64,000 nt of DNA from Erythrobacter aurantius (GCF_023823125.1 NZ_CP090949.1:434001-498000); one strand, 5' to 3'. Numbered from the stretch's first letter, positions 8,016-16,838 are shown. Numbers and translations: made by a program. The notes: generated from the letters alone by a model not told the origin.

Positions 8016-9302
8016 CTATTTACCGATGCAGAAACGTCCGAACAGCGCATCAAGCATATCCTCTGTGGTTGCCCGACCGACCAGACGATCAAACGCAAGG
8101 CGCACCCGCCGCAACTCTTCACCCACAATCAGCAGATCCGACCGGGATTTCGCAGCGTCGAGCGCCTCCAGGGCCTCCTCAAGCCGAGCGTACTGCCGTC
8201 GATTGAGCGTCGCCTCTCCCGGACGAGGCATGGATTGGCGTGCATGGGCAACAAGGTCAGCCTTGAAATCGGCCATCCCATCGCCGGTCACAGCCGAAAC
8301 AACATGGCGCGCCCGCGCCTTCTTGATCCGGTCAGCCTCGTCCGAGCGAGCGGAAATTTCCCACGCACCCTTGGGCCCCTTCCCCTCGTCCCCCAGCCAA
8401 AGGGCTAGATCCGCACGGTCAACCTCGGCATGGGCGCGGGCGATGCCGATAGCCTCGATCTCCTCCGCGCCATGCTCTCGCAGTCCGGCCGTGTCCACAA
8501 AGGTAAAGGGGACTCCTGAGATCGCGACCGACCGCTCGATCACATCGCGCGTAGTACCCGCGATTGGAGAGGTGATTGCCGCCTCGCTCTCGATCAAAGT
8601 GTTGAAAAGTGTGGATTTTCCAGAATTTGGTGGACCAGCAAGCACCACCCTGAAACCCTCCTTGAGTTTCTCGGTCCGGGGACGCTCGAGAAACTCCCGC
8701 ATTTCAGCCATCAGGCTATCGACGTTCCACGTGAAACCCTCGGGCAGATCATCGACATCGCCCTCGTCCGAGAAATCGAGCGCAGCCTCGACCTGCGCGG
8801 ACAGGCGAAGCGCCTCATCCCGCCAGGCTTCGACCCTCGCCGAAAGCGCGCCGCCCATGTTGGTGAGCGCCGCGGCGCGTTGCAGTTCGGTCTCGGCTTC
8901 GAGCAAGTCGGCGAGCCCTTCGGCGGCAGCCAAATCGATCCGGCCATTGGCAAACGCCCTGCGGGTAAACTCGCCTTCCTCGGCCGGTCGCAATCCATCC
9001 AGCGACCCCAAGGCGGCGCAAACCGCTGCAACAACCGCTCTTCCCCCGTGGCAATGCAATTCGACACAGTCCTCACCGGTTGCCGAACCGGGGCCCGGAA
9101 ACTTCAGGACGAGCGCCTCATCGAGCAAATCGCCATTCTTGCCAAACAGCTTCGCCAGGCTAGGCCGGCGCGGGGCAACATCGCGACCAACCAGCGAATT
9201 CAACGCGCCAAAGGAATCCGGCCCGCTGATCCTGATAACCGCGATGGCGCAGGGAGGTGCTCCGCTCGATACGGCAAAGATGGTTGAGCCATTTGCAGAC
9301 AT
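8016..9302 (-). CDS. mnmE: tRNA modification GTPase MnmE (TrmE)
   Basis: A 428-residue G protein, partner of MnmG in wobble-uridine modification. The N-terminal domain is tetrahydrofolate-binding. A helical domain is interrupted by a G domain with P-loop GPPNSGKSTLFNTL near residue 222, the switch motif IAGTTRDVIE and the DTAGLREH box. The protein ends in the invariant FCIGK, whose cysteine is needed for catalysis. A parS variant lies within the gene at the codons for FTWNV. Confidence 0.96.
   Translation of the reverse strand: MSANGSTIFAVSSGAPPCAIAVIRISGPDSFGALNSLVGRDVAPRRPSLAKLFGKNGDLLDEALVLKFPGPGSATGEDCVELHCHGGRAVVAAVCAALGSLDGLRPAEEGEFTRRAFANGRIDLAAAEGLADLLEAETELQRAAALTNMGGALSARVEAWRDEALRLSAQVEAALDFSDEGDVDDLPEGFTWNVDSLMAEMREFLERPRTEKLKEGFRVVLAGPPNSGKSTLFNTLIESEAAITSPIAGTTRDVIERSVAISGVPFTFVDTAGLREHGAEEIEAIGIARAHAEVDRADLALWLGDEGKGPKGAWEISARSDEADRIKKARARHVVSAVTGDGMADFKADLVAHARQSMPRPGEATLNRRQYARLEEALEALDAAKSRSDLLIVGEELRRVRLAFDRLVGRATTEDMLDALFGRFCIGK
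8723..8738. promoter_or_regulatory. parS site 4 (inside mnmE, diverged ends)
   Basis: CGTTCCACGTGAAACC keeps the inner 14 bases GTTCCACGTGAAAC of the other sites, in the opposite orientation, but both outer bases are changed. It is probably a weaker ParB site. Confidence 0.8.
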
Positions 9303-9332
9303 TGCATGCGCGCCCGGACAGCAGGTCCGTGA

Positions 9333-9596
9333 TCAGTCCTTGCTTCCACCCTTCGATGGAGAGCCCGAAGCCCCGCGCATCCCGCCTTCGACAAAGCTTT
9401 GGAACAGTTTCAGCCCGACCTGCCCCATTGGCGCGAGCGCCTTGGCATATTCCTGCAATTGATCGGGGTTACTCACGCCCTGCATCGCCTTGGTGAGATT
9501 GTCGACGTACACATTGTTGGCCTGGGTCACATCGGGCAGCCCCATGAAACTGCGGGCTTCTTCCGGTGTGCATTCGATTTCAATGTTGATCTTCAT
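9333..9596 (-). CDS. Small conserved protein, DUF6489-like
   Basis: An 87-residue protein beginning MKINIEIECTPEEARSFMGL. A helical middle (NNVYVDNLTKAMQGVSNP) and a Gly/Ser/Lys-rich tail (GASGSPSKGGSKD) follow. I recall this as the DUF6489 family of alphaproteobacteria, of unknown function. There is no signal peptide or membrane segment. It starts after a GAGGGGAGGA ribosome site and ends 30 bp before mnmE on the same strand, so the two are probably cotranscribed. Confidence 0.75.
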   Translation of the reverse strand: MKINIEIECTPEEARSFMGLPDVTQANNVYVDNLTKAMQGVSNPDQLQEYAKALAPMGQVGLKLFQSFVEGGMRGASGSPSKGGSKD

Positions 9597-9731
9597 CGGT
9601 TCCTCCCCTCGCCCGTGTCGAAACAGGGTCATATGCCTTGTCTCACCACATTTGGGTTTGGCCAAGTTCAATCGCAATGGCTAAACCGCAAACCAACCCA
9701 GACACGCCTACCCAAACGAAAGGACCCGACA

Positions 9732-10427
9732 ATGGCAACGGTTTCCATTCCCACCCTCGAGAAAGACTCGGAATTCGGCGCCTATGTCGCGCGCCCGGGA
9801 TCAACCCCCAAAGCCGCGATTATCGTCATTCAGGAAATCTTCGGAGTGAACACCGGAATCCGCCAGAAGTGCGACAAGCTGGCAGCCGAAGGGTATCTGG
9901 CGCTGGCCCCTGACCTGTTCTGGCGCCTGCAGCCCGGCATCGAACTGGATCCGGACGTGGAGCCGGAATTTCACCAGGCGCTCGAATGGATGGGCAAATT
10001 CAATCAGGACGCCGGCATTCGGGATATTCAGGCAACCATCGACTTCATCCGCGAACACGAAGGCATCGAGAAGGTCGGCTGCGTCGGCTATTGTCTCGGC
10101 GGTCGCTTGGCCTTCATGACAGCGGCGCGCACCAGCATTGATGCCTCTGTCGGATATTACGGTGTCGGCATCGATGGCCTGTTGGGTGAAAAGGAAGCCA
10201 TCGCGAATCCCTTGATGCTGCACATTCCGACGGAAGACGGCTTTGTCGACAAGACGACGCAGGCCGCGATGCATGCGGGGCTGGACGATCACCCACGTGT
10301 CACGCTGCATGATTACGATGGCCTTGATCACGGCTTCGCCACCGAAATCGGCAAGCGCCGGGACGAACGCGCGGCAAATGTCGCGGATGGGCGGACTTCA
10401 GCCTTCTTTGCCGAACATCTGGGGTAA
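9732..10427 (+). CDS. Dienelactone hydrolase family protein
   Basis: A 231-residue alpha/beta hydrolase. Family marks are QEIFGVNTGIRQKCDKLA and APDLFWRL, the nucleophile elbow GYCLGGRLAF with a Cys nucleophile, a late acidic strand (PTEDGFVD) and catalytic His in GLDHGFAT. The carboxymethylenebutenolidase activity typical of the family cannot be confirmed. The gene is transcribed against the surrounding minus-strand operons and is followed 4 bp later by a SnoaL-like gene, suggesting a two-gene unit. Confidence 0.9.
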   Translation: MATVSIPTLEKDSEFGAYVARPGSTPKAAIIVIQEIFGVNTGIRQKCDKLAAEGYLALAPDLFWRLQPGIELDPDVEPEFHQALEWMGKFNQDAGIRDIQATIDFIREHEGIEKVGCVGYCLGGRLAFMTAARTSIDASVGYYGVGIDGLLGEKEAIANPLMLHIPTEDGFVDKTTQAAMHAGLDDHPRVTLHDYDGLDHGFATEIGKRRDERAANVADGRTSAFFAEHLG

Positions 10428-10431
10428 TACG

Positions 10432-10839
10432 ATGGACACAAGATCAGCCCTCGCCCGCTGGCACGAAGTCGCCGCCGCAGGAAGCAAACCCGAAGAGATT
10501 GCCGCCATCATGCGCGAAGATGCGGTATTCCTCTCGCCCGTCGTTCATACCCATCAAAAGGGCAGGCCGATCGTCGTCGCCTATCTTACCGCCGCAGGGA
10601 AGACATTGGGGAATGACAGCTTCCGCTATGTGCGCGAAGTCGTTGGCGAAGGCACGGTTGTGCTGGAATTCGAAACCGAGATGGACGGCATCCTCGTCAA
10701 CGGAATCGATATGATCAGTTTTGATGACGACGGCCTCATCACCGAATTCAAGGTGATGGTGCGCCCCCTGAAGGCGATCAACAAGGTCTGGGAGATGATG
10801 GCGGCGCAACTGGAGCGGCAAAAAGCCGCCGCCGACTAA
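10432..10839 (+). CDS. SnoaL/NTF2-like protein
   Basis: A 135-residue cone-shaped alpha+beta domain. The start ALARWHEVAAAGSKPEEIAA leads to DAVFLSPVVHTHQKGRPIV, then paired strands ending in GLITEFKVMVRPLKA. NTF2-like folds of this size serve as small isomerases, hydrolases or binding proteins, and the substrate is unknown. It follows the dienelactone hydrolase by 4 bp and is probably cotranscribed. It converges with the BLUF gene. Confidence 0.8.
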   Translation: MDTRSALARWHEVAAAGSKPEEIAAIMREDAVFLSPVVHTHQKGRPIVVAYLTAAGKTLGNDSFRYVREVVGEGTVVLEFETEMDGILVNGIDMISFDDDGLITEFKVMVRPLKAINKVWEMMAAQLERQKAAAD

Positions 10840-10845
10840 TTCGCC

Positions 10846-11238
10846 TCAGTTAAGGACCGCGAAGTTCAGGATCATCCGGCGAACCTCGCCTTCCAACCCC
10901 GCCGGCAGGTCCTGTTCGAGCAACTGCCTGCGATTGGCAACACTCTCGGCGATGATCACGCGCTTCATCGCCCATTTGGGGCAGGTGCGCTCGGCAACCT
11001 CGCCGCTGTGGAGGATCGAAACACCACTGTGGCGCGGATCCGTGCTGATCCGCGCCATCAGTGCATCCAGTTCGGCCTTGTCGCCTTCGAGCAGCTGGAG
11101 GAAGTTGCGACCATTGTAGAGCAGCAGCCCGGTGACGTCGCGCGCGGGATTGTTGCGCGCGCTCGTCGCCAGGATCGCATCCACCTCGTCACGCGAGAGG
11201 CTGGGTGCGGTGCTGATGTACAGATACTGGCTGAGCAT
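10846..11238 (-). CDS. Stand-alone BLUF blue-light photoreceptor
   Basis: A 130-residue protein made almost only of a BLUF domain, which binds FAD and signals by rearranging hydrogen bonds after blue-light absorption. Key positions are visible: the N-terminal Tyr (YLYIST), the Asn and Gln around the flavin (ARNNPARDVTGLLLYNGRNF and LQLLEG) and the Trp of CPKWAMK. A short helical tail follows and no output domain is fused. It is placed 28 bp after the rho stop, on the same strand, so it could be read from the rho transcript. Confidence 0.92.
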   Translation of the reverse strand: MLSQYLYISTAPSLSRDEVDAILATSARNNPARDVTGLLLYNGRNFLQLLEGDKAELDALMARISTDPRHSGVSILHSGEVAERTCPKWAMKRVIIAESVANRRQLLEQDLPAGLEGEVRRMILNFAVLN

Positions 11239-11266
11239 TCGCCCCCTCCCTTGGTGAGCCGGCCCC

Positions 11267-12532
11267 TTACTGATTCATGGTATCGAAGAAATCCTCGTTG
11301 GTCTTCGAATCCTTCATCTTGTCGAGCAGGAACTCCATCGCATCTACGGTGCCCATCTGCATAAGGATGCGACGCAGGACCCACATCTTCGACAGCTTGT
11401 CCTTCTCGACCAGCAGCTCTTCCTTGCGGGTGCCCGACTTGCCGACATCGAGCGCCGGGAAGATGCGCTTGTCCGAAACCTTGCGGTCGAGCACGATTTC
11501 CGAGTTGCCGGTACCCTTGAACTCTTCGAAGATCACTTCGTCCATGCGGCTGCCGGTGTCGATCAGCGCGGTAGCAATGATGGACAGCGAACCGCCTTCC
11601 TCGATATTGCGTGCAGCACCGAAGAAACGCTTGGGCCGCTGGAGCGCGTTGGCGTCCACACCACCGGTCAACACCTTGCCCGAACTTGGCACCACAGTGT
11701 TGTAGGCACGGCCAAGGCGAGTGATCGAATCCAGCAGGATAACCACATCGTGCTTGTGCTCGACCAGACGTTTCGCCTTTTCGATAACCATTTCAGCAAC
11801 TTGAACGTGGCGATTGGCCGGTTCGTCAAAGGTCGAGGAGATCACCTCGCCCTTCACGCTACGCTGCATGTCGGTGACTTCTTCAGGGCGTTCATCGACC
11901 AGCAGGACGAGCAGGAACACCTCCGGGTGGTTGTCGGTGATGGCCTTGGCAATATTCTGCAGCAGCACCGTCTTACCGGTGCGCGGCGGCGCGACGATCA
12001 GCGCGCGCTGGCCCTTGCCCTGCGGCGAGATGATGTCGATCACACGGGCCGACTTGTCCTTCACCGTCGGATCGAGCGTATCGAGATTGAGCTTCTCGTC
12101 CGGATACAATGGCGTGAGGTTGTCGAAATTGGTGCGCATCCGCACCGCTTCGGGGTCTTCGAAATTGACCTTGCTGAGGCTGGTCAGCGCAAAATACCGT
12201 TCTCCGTCCCGCGGAGCGCGGATTTCGCCTTCCACAGTGTCGCCGGTGCGCAGACCCCATTTGCGGATCTGGTTGGGCGAGACATAAATATCGTCCGGCC
12301 CGGCGAGGTAATTCGCTTCGGGAGAACGCAGGAAGCCGAAACCGTCCTGAAGCACCTCGATGGTGCCGATCCCCATGATCTTTTCTTCGTATTCCTCGTC
12401 CTCTGCGAGTTCACGCAGGATGCTGAACAGCAGGTCCTGCCGCCGCATGGTCGAGGCGCCTTCGACGCCGAGCTCTTCCGCCATGGCGACCAGTTCGGCC
12501 GGTGTGCGAGCTTTCAAGTCCTTGAGATGCAT
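11267..12532 (-). CDS. rho: Transcription termination factor Rho
   Basis: A 421-residue hexameric RNA helicase. The N-terminal Rho-N helical domain ([20 protein letters not shown]) is followed by a cold-shock-type RNA-binding domain ([20 protein letters not shown]). The ATPase core has Walker [15 protein letters not shown], the Q-loop/secondary-site region and Walker [17 protein letters not shown]. There is no large insertion, and length is standard. A leader of roughly 150 nt precedes it, in line with the autoregulation known for rho. Confidence 0.97.
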   Translation of the reverse strand: MHLKDLKARTPAELVAMAEELGVEGASTMRRQDLLFSILRELAEDEEYEEKIMGIGTIEVLQDGFGFLRSPEANYLAGPDDIYVSPNQIRKWGLRTGDTVEGEIRAPRDGERYFALTSLSKVNFEDPEAVRMRTNFDNLTPLYPDEKLNLDTLDPTVKDKSARVIDIISPQGKGQRALIVAPPRTGKTVLLQNIAKAITDNHPEVFLLVLLVDERPEEVTDMQRSVKGEVISSTFDEPANRHVQVAEMVIEKAKRLVEHKHDVVILLDSITRLGRAYNTVVPSSGKVLTGGVDANALQRPKRFFGAARNIEEGGSLSIIATALIDTGSRMDEVIFEEFKGTGNSEIVLDRKVSDKRIFPALDVGKSGTRKEELLVEKDKLSKMWVLRRILMQMGTVDAMEFLLDKMKDSKTNEDFFDTMNQ

Positions 12533-12691
12533 TTGTTTTCTATTCCGATATCTGGAAGTGGCCGGCTGGTCAGTACCTCTTTGGACGAGGCGCTCCTTGG
12601 ATGATCATAATGTCCGTTCATCGGGAGCTGGGCTTGGAGAAAGCAGACCCGGCCGAGCAGGACGCGCGGCCAATGCCGATTGGGTGGGTTC

Positions 12692-12720
12692 TAAATATAA
12701 TCGCGCGCGGACAAGGTCAA
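12692..12720 (-). promoter_or_regulatory. Candidate housekeeping promoter of rho
   Basis: On the minus strand TTGACC (12715-12720) and TATTTA (12692-12697) are separated by 17 bp. This places a start near 12685 and a leader of about 150 nt before rho. Confidence 0.5.
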
Positions 12721-12737
12721 TCGCGTAAAGCGATCCC

Positions 12738-13184
12738 TCAGAACGGTCGCAGGTAAACCAGCGCGACAATCAGTACCAGCAGCAGCCCGGGAACTTCGCC
12801 GATCATGCGCAGCGTCTTTTCCGAAAGCGGGCGCTCGCCGCGCGCCATCTTCTTGGTCTGCGCCACCAGCCAACCGTGATAACCGGTCAGCACCAGAACC
12901 AGCGTCACCTTGGCATGCAGCCAGCCTGCGCCGCTGAAAGCGCCCAGGCCCAGCGCCAGAGTCAGGCCGAGTGCCCAGACCACGATCAGGCTAGGCGTAA
13001 GGATGATCTTGCGCAGCTTGCCCATGCGATCGGCCCACTTGGCCTCGCCTTCGCTGCCCGGCGCATGATCAAGCATGTAGATGCACTGGCGCGGCAGCAT
13101 GAACAGGCCCGCCATCCAGAAAACCATGAACACGACATGGCCGATCTTGAGCCAGAGATAGAGACTCGGGAAAACGTCCTGCAT
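12738..13184 (-). CDS. hemJ: Protoporphyrinogen IX oxidase HemJ
   Basis: A 148-residue integral membrane protein with four predicted helices. The family's conserved His lies in LWLKIGHVVFMVFWMAG and an arginine-rich loop motif in LPRQCIYMLDHAP. HemJ oxidises protoporphyrinogen IX to protoporphyrin IX. It lies 2 bp after the hemE stop, so two consecutive-pathway heme genes are cotranscribed. It replaces HemG/HemY, as in many alphaproteobacteria. A generic CopD-like annotation is less specific. Confidence 0.88.
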   Translation of the reverse strand: MQDVFPSLYLWLKIGHVVFMVFWMAGLFMLPRQCIYMLDHAPGSEGEAKWADRMGKLRKIILTPSLIVVWALGLTLALGLGAFSGAGWLHAKVTLVLVLTGYHGWLVAQTKKMARGERPLSEKTLRMIGEVPGLLLVLIVALVYLRPF

Positions 13185-13186
13185 GA

Positions 13187-14203
13187 TCAGCCTCGCACCG
13201 CTTTCAGCAATTGCTCTACATGTTCGATCGGCGTGAACTGGCCGATCCCGTGACCAAGGTTGAACACGTGCGGCCGGTCTTCAAACGTCTTGAGGATGTG
13301 TTCGACCCGCTTTGGCAAGGCAGGTCCACCGGCTTCGACCAGCAACGGATCGAGATTTCCCTGCACCGGCATCCCTTCCGGCAGCGAAGCGTGCGCCCAG
13401 GCCGGATCGAGCGTTTCATCAAGCCCCACCGCATCAACGCCGGTTTCCCGCGCATAGGCTGGCAGTTTCGCCCCTGCCCCTTTGGGAAACCCGATGACCG
13501 GTGTTTCAGAGTGCGATTGCTTGATCGCGGCGGCGATTTTCGCATTGGGCGCGATAACCCACCGCTCGAACTCATCCGGAGCAAGGCTACCCGCCCAGCT
13601 GTCGAACAATTGCACGGCTTCGGCCCCGGCATCGATCTGCCCGCGCAGATATTCGATCGAAACTTCGATAATGGCATCGCAGATCGCCTGCATCCGCGCC
13701 GGATCACGATAAGCCAGAAGCCGCGCCGGCCCCTGATCCTTCGACCCTTCGCCTGCGATCATATAGGTCGCAACAGTCCAGGGCGAACCCGCAAAGCCAA
13801 GCATGGTGACCTGATCGCCGATCTGGCTCCGGGTCAAACGCACCGTTTCGTAGATGGGATTAAACAGTTCGTGCTTGGCGGTGAAGGAGTCCAGCTCTGT
13901 TTCCAGCAGCGTCGGGCTGAGTTTCGGTCCTTCCCCGGCAAGGAATTCGAGCCCCTGCCCCATTGCATGCGGCACGATCAGAATGTCGGAAAACAGGATT
14001 GCCCCGTCAAACCCGAACCGCCGGATCGGTTGAACGGTAATCTCGGCCGCCGCCTCGCTGTCATAGACAAGTTCGAGAAACCCGCCTTTTTCGGCCCTTA
14101 GAGCACGATATTCGGGGAGATAACGCCCGGCCTGGCGCATAAGCCACACGGGAGCGATTTCTTGGCGATGACCCTTCAGGGTTTCTAGCAACGGACCAGG
14201 CAT
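13187..14203 (-). CDS. hemE: Uroporphyrinogen decarboxylase HemE
   Basis: A 338-residue TIM-barrel enzyme converting uroporphyrinogen III to coproporphyrinogen III. The N-terminal signature WLMRQAGRYLPEYRALRAEK carries the substrate arginines. GFDGAILFSDILIVPHAMG and the conserved GFAGSPWT motif follow, with NLGHGI near the end. In alphaproteobacteria such as Caulobacter hemE flanks the replication origin. Here it diverges from ppsR across the candidate oriC. Confidence 0.97.
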   Translation of the reverse strand: MPGPLLETLKGHRQEIAPVWLMRQAGRYLPEYRALRAEKGGFLELVYDSEAAAEITVQPIRRFGFDGAILFSDILIVPHAMGQGLEFLAGEGPKLSPTLLETELDSFTAKHELFNPIYETVRLTRSQIGDQVTMLGFAGSPWTVATYMIAGEGSKDQGPARLLAYRDPARMQAICDAIIEVSIEYLRGQIDAGAEAVQLFDSWAGSLAPDEFERWVIAPNAKIAAAIKQSHSETPVIGFPKGAGAKLPAYARETGVDAVGLDETLDPAWAHASLPEGMPVQGNLDPLLVEAGGPALPKRVEHILKTFEDRPHVFNLGHGIGQFTPIEHVEQLLKAVRG

Positions 14204-14533
14204 GGATCCCTCTAAACAAATAAAATAGATTTATAAAAGGATTGATGGAGTCTGTTGGCCCTGTGGATAGCGGGAATTACCCGGCGTTGCCGAAGTTCTC
14301 CCGTGTCAGGCCCGCTCTTCCCTCCCATGCGAATCCGCAGCCTTGTGCGGTCAAGCACGATCTATCCCCATTGTCCCCAGCCTGTCGACATTCTCTGCTG
14401 CGTGTAGAGAAATGCTCTGGCGGAATGGCCTGCATCGGGGAGCGAATTTGATCCCGTGCTTGTCGACGCTTCTCTCCCGTGGTTTATGCCCCCTGTTGTC
14501 AACAAGTCGACGAGCCGTGTTTCGAATCGCTTC
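14204..14533. other. oriC: Candidate chromosomal replication origin (oriC), hemE-ppsR gap
   Basis: This 330-bp non-coding gap lies between divergent hemE and ppsR, the position of the Caulobacter origin. An AT-rich block occupies about 14211-14245 (AAACAAATAAAATAG, then TTTATAAAAGG) and could unwind. DnaA-box-like 9-mers are CTATCCACA on the minus strand at 14262-14270 (one mismatch to TTATCCACA), CTATCCCCA at 14362-14370 and TTGTCCCCA at 14371-14379 (two mismatches each). Genes leave on both sides codirectionally and parS-parAB lies 5-10 kb away. No CtrA site (TTAA-N7-TTAA) was seen. The call rests on synteny plus motifs. Confidence 0.72.
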
Positions 14534-15379
14534 ATGAACCGCCTCAATCTCCACCTCGTCTCGGATTCGACCGGCGAAACGCTCGAAATGATCGCCAAGG
14601 CGGCGCTGGCCCAATTCGATGATCCCACGGTCAACCGGCATTTCTGGCCGATGGTGCGATCGCGCCAGCATCTTGACCGGATCGTTCCCGATCTGGCGGA
14701 TAATCCGGGATTGGTGCTGTTCACTCTAGTGAACCCCGATACCCGAGCCCGGCTTGAAGAACATTGCCGCCATCTCGGCCTGCCCGCGGTACCCGTGCTT
14801 GATCAGGTGACAGCGGCACTCGAAGCACAACTGGGACAGGAAGCTCACGGCCGTCCCGGACGTCAGCATCTGATGGATGAAGACTATTTCAAACGGGTCG
14901 ATGCGATCCAGTACACTATCGCCCATGACGACGGTGTCGGACACGAGGATTGGGAAGAAGCCGACATCGTCCTCGCCGGGGTTTCACGCAGTTCAAAAAC
15001 GCCGACCAGCATCTACCTTGCCAACCGCGGTTACAAGGTGGCCAATATACCTCTGGTGGTTGAAAGCCCGCCACCCAAGGCGTTGTTCGGGCTGCGCCAT
15101 CCGCTCGTCGTCGGGTTGACGACAGCCCCCGAACGACTGGTCCAGATCAGGCGCAACCGGCTCTTGTCGCTCAACGAAGGGACTGAGACTTCCTATGTCG
15201 ACAACGACAGGGTCAAGGAGGAACTCCAGTTCGCGCGGCGCATGTTTGCCGATAACGGCTGGCCGGTGATCGATGTCACCCGGAGATCGATCGAGGAAAG
15301 CGCGGCGGCGATCATCCGGCTGGCACAAGAGCGTGAGCGGCGTGACCGTCCGTTCGACGGGGCGGCCAAACCGATATGA
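14534..15379 (+). CDS. ppsR: Pyruvate, phosphate/water dikinase regulatory protein (kinase-pyrophosphorylase, DUF299)
   Basis: A 281-residue bifunctional enzyme that phosphorylates and dephosphorylates the active-site Thr of PEP synthase or PPDK using ADP and phosphate. It begins HLVSDSTGETLEMIAKAALA. The P-loop-like GVSRSSKTPTSIYLANRG and VGLTTAPERLVQIRRNRL follow. The start at 14534 fits the family N-terminus, and an in-frame ATG at 14456 would add an atypical tail. No strong ribosome site is seen. It is the first gene right of the candidate oriC and overlaps maf by 4 bp. Confidence 0.93.
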   Translation: MNRLNLHLVSDSTGETLEMIAKAALAQFDDPTVNRHFWPMVRSRQHLDRIVPDLADNPGLVLFTLVNPDTRARLEEHCRHLGLPAVPVLDQVTAALEAQLGQEAHGRPGRQHLMDEDYFKRVDAIQYTIAHDDGVGHEDWEEADIVLAGVSRSSKTPTSIYLANRGYKVANIPLVVESPPPKALFGLRHPLVVGLTTAPERLVQIRRNRLLSLNEGTETSYVDNDRVKEELQFARRMFADNGWPVIDVTRRSIEESAAAIIRLAQERERRDRPFDGAAKPI

Positions 15380-15984
15380 TCGAAGCGCAAACCGCGCCCG
15401 GGCTGATCCTTGCTTCAAAATCAGCCTCTCGCCGTGCGATGCTTGATGCGGCGGGCGTCAAATATGACGCCATGCCAGCAGACATCGACGAACGGGCCAT
15501 CGAGGATAACTTGCGCGGCGCGACTCCGGGCGAAATCGCCGAAGCGCTGAGTGTGGCAAAAGCGGCTGCGCTTGCGTCCCTCCACCCTTCCGCGATTGTC
15601 TTGGGGAGCGATTCGCTTGTCGTTGCCGGCGGGCAAAGGTTCGACAAGCCCGTTTCACGCGATGACGCGGCGCGCCACCTCGGTTTCTTTTCCGGCAAGG
15701 TGATCGAACTTCATAGTGCGGCGGCGCTTGTTCGCGGCGATGGTTGCTTGTGGAGCCATGCCGACTGTGCCCGGTTGCACGTCCGCGACCTCTCGCCTGA
15801 ATTCATCGAGCATTATCTCGACCACGAATGGCCCGAGATCAGCCACACGGTCGGGTGTTTCCGGATCGAGGCAATGGGTGTGCAGCTGTTCGAACGGATC
15901 GAAGGCGATCAATTCACGGTCTTGGGAATGCCCCTGATCCCGGTTCTTGATGCATTGCGTGATGAAGGGGTGTTGATCGCATGA
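15376..15984 (+). CDS. maf: Maf-like nucleoside triphosphate pyrophosphatase
   Basis: A 202-residue house-cleaning enzyme that hydrolyses non-canonical nucleoside triphosphates. The family start LILASKSASRRAMLDAAGV is followed by DERAIEDN, VLGSDSLVV with its catalytic Asp, and a late GCFRIEAMGVQLFERIEGDQ. It sits in an ATGA-coupled series ppsR-maf-aroE-coaE. Whether it prefers dTTP/UTP or m7GTP cannot be told with certainty. Confidence 0.93.
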   Translation: MIEAQTAPGLILASKSASRRAMLDAAGVKYDAMPADIDERAIEDNLRGATPGEIAEALSVAKAAALASLHPSAIVLGSDSLVVAGGQRFDKPVSRDDAARHLGFFSGKVIELHSAAALVRGDGCLWSHADCARLHVRDLSPEFIEHYLDHEWPEISHTVGCFRIEAMGVQLFERIEGDQFTVLGMPLIPVLDALRDEGVLIA

Positions 15985-16838
15985 CCCGCCCCTATGCCGA
16001 AGTGATCGGCGATCCTGTCGCACAGTCAAAATCCCCCACGATTCACAATTTCTGGCTTGGGAAGCTGGGCATTGATGCCGAATACCGCGCAACGCATGTG
16101 AACCCGGATGGTCTTGCCGATTATCTGGCCGACCGTCGGGCTGATCCGTACTGGCGCGGGTGCAATGTGACCATGCCGCACAAGCAGGCGGTGATGCCGC
16201 TGCTCTCCAGTATTCAACCGCCCGCCGATGCGATTGGCGCCGTGAATACGATTTACCCTGTGTCAGGCGAATTGCTGGCGGGGACCAACACCGATGCAAG
16301 TGGTTTCCTCGAGCCTCTGCGCAATGAGCTTGGCAAGTCGCACTATTTTCGGATGGCGAGAATCCTCGGCACCGGAGGCGCTGCACGCGCGATTATCGCC
16401 GCGCTGGCGAATGAAGGGTTTACACTCGTGGTTGCCGGGCGTGACCCCGAGAAAGCCCGCATGTTGCTCGACGAGCTGGCTCCGCAGGGTGAGCACCACG
16501 CTGTCGCGCTCAGCCACTTTTCGAGCTCCACCGATTTTGCTTTCGATGATCGTGAGGGGTGCCTCGATCTGGTCGTCAACGCATCGCCGCTGGGCATGAC
16601 AGGCAATCCCGAACTGGAATTCGACTGGAGCCATGCGCCGCCGGGCAGCATTGCCTATGACATCGTCACCAGCCCTGTCGAAACGCGGTTTCTCGCCAAT
16701 GCCCGCGCCTTGGGCTTGGCCACGATCAACGGTCTGGCGATGCTGATCGGGCAAGCGGCCATCGCGTTCGAAAAATTCTACGGAACGCTTCCGCCGCGCG
16801 AATTCGATTCCGAACTGTTCGAGGTGCTGCAGAGATGA
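15981..16838 (+). CDS. aroE: Shikimate 5-dehydrogenase AroE
   Basis: A 285-residue NADPH-dependent enzyme reducing 3-dehydroshikimate in aromatic amino-acid synthesis. The substrate-site motif VIGDPVAQSKSPTIHNFWL is near the start. VTMPHKQ carries the catalytic Lys, and GAVNTIY and GTNTDASGF follow. The NADP fold is LGTGGAARAIIAAL, and NASPLGMTGNP is also present. It overlaps maf and coaE by 4 bp each. Confidence 0.96.
   Translation: MTRPYAEVIGDPVAQSKSPTIHNFWLGKLGIDAEYRATHVNPDGLADYLADRRADPYWRGCNVTMPHKQAVMPLLSSIQPPADAIGAVNTIYPVSGELLAGTNTDASGFLEPLRNELGKSHYFRMARILGTGGAARAIIAALANEGFTLVVAGRDPEKARMLLDELAPQGEHHAVALSHFSSSTDFAFDDREGCLDLVVNASPLGMTGNPELEFDWSHAPPGSIAYDIVTSPVETRFLANARALGLATINGLAMLIGQAAIAFEKFYGTLPPREFDSELFEVLQR

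Noticed and set aside
8026..9462. A 478-codon plus-strand frame
   Set aside because: It is antisense to mnmE, with a Ser/Arg-rich product typical of shadow frames.
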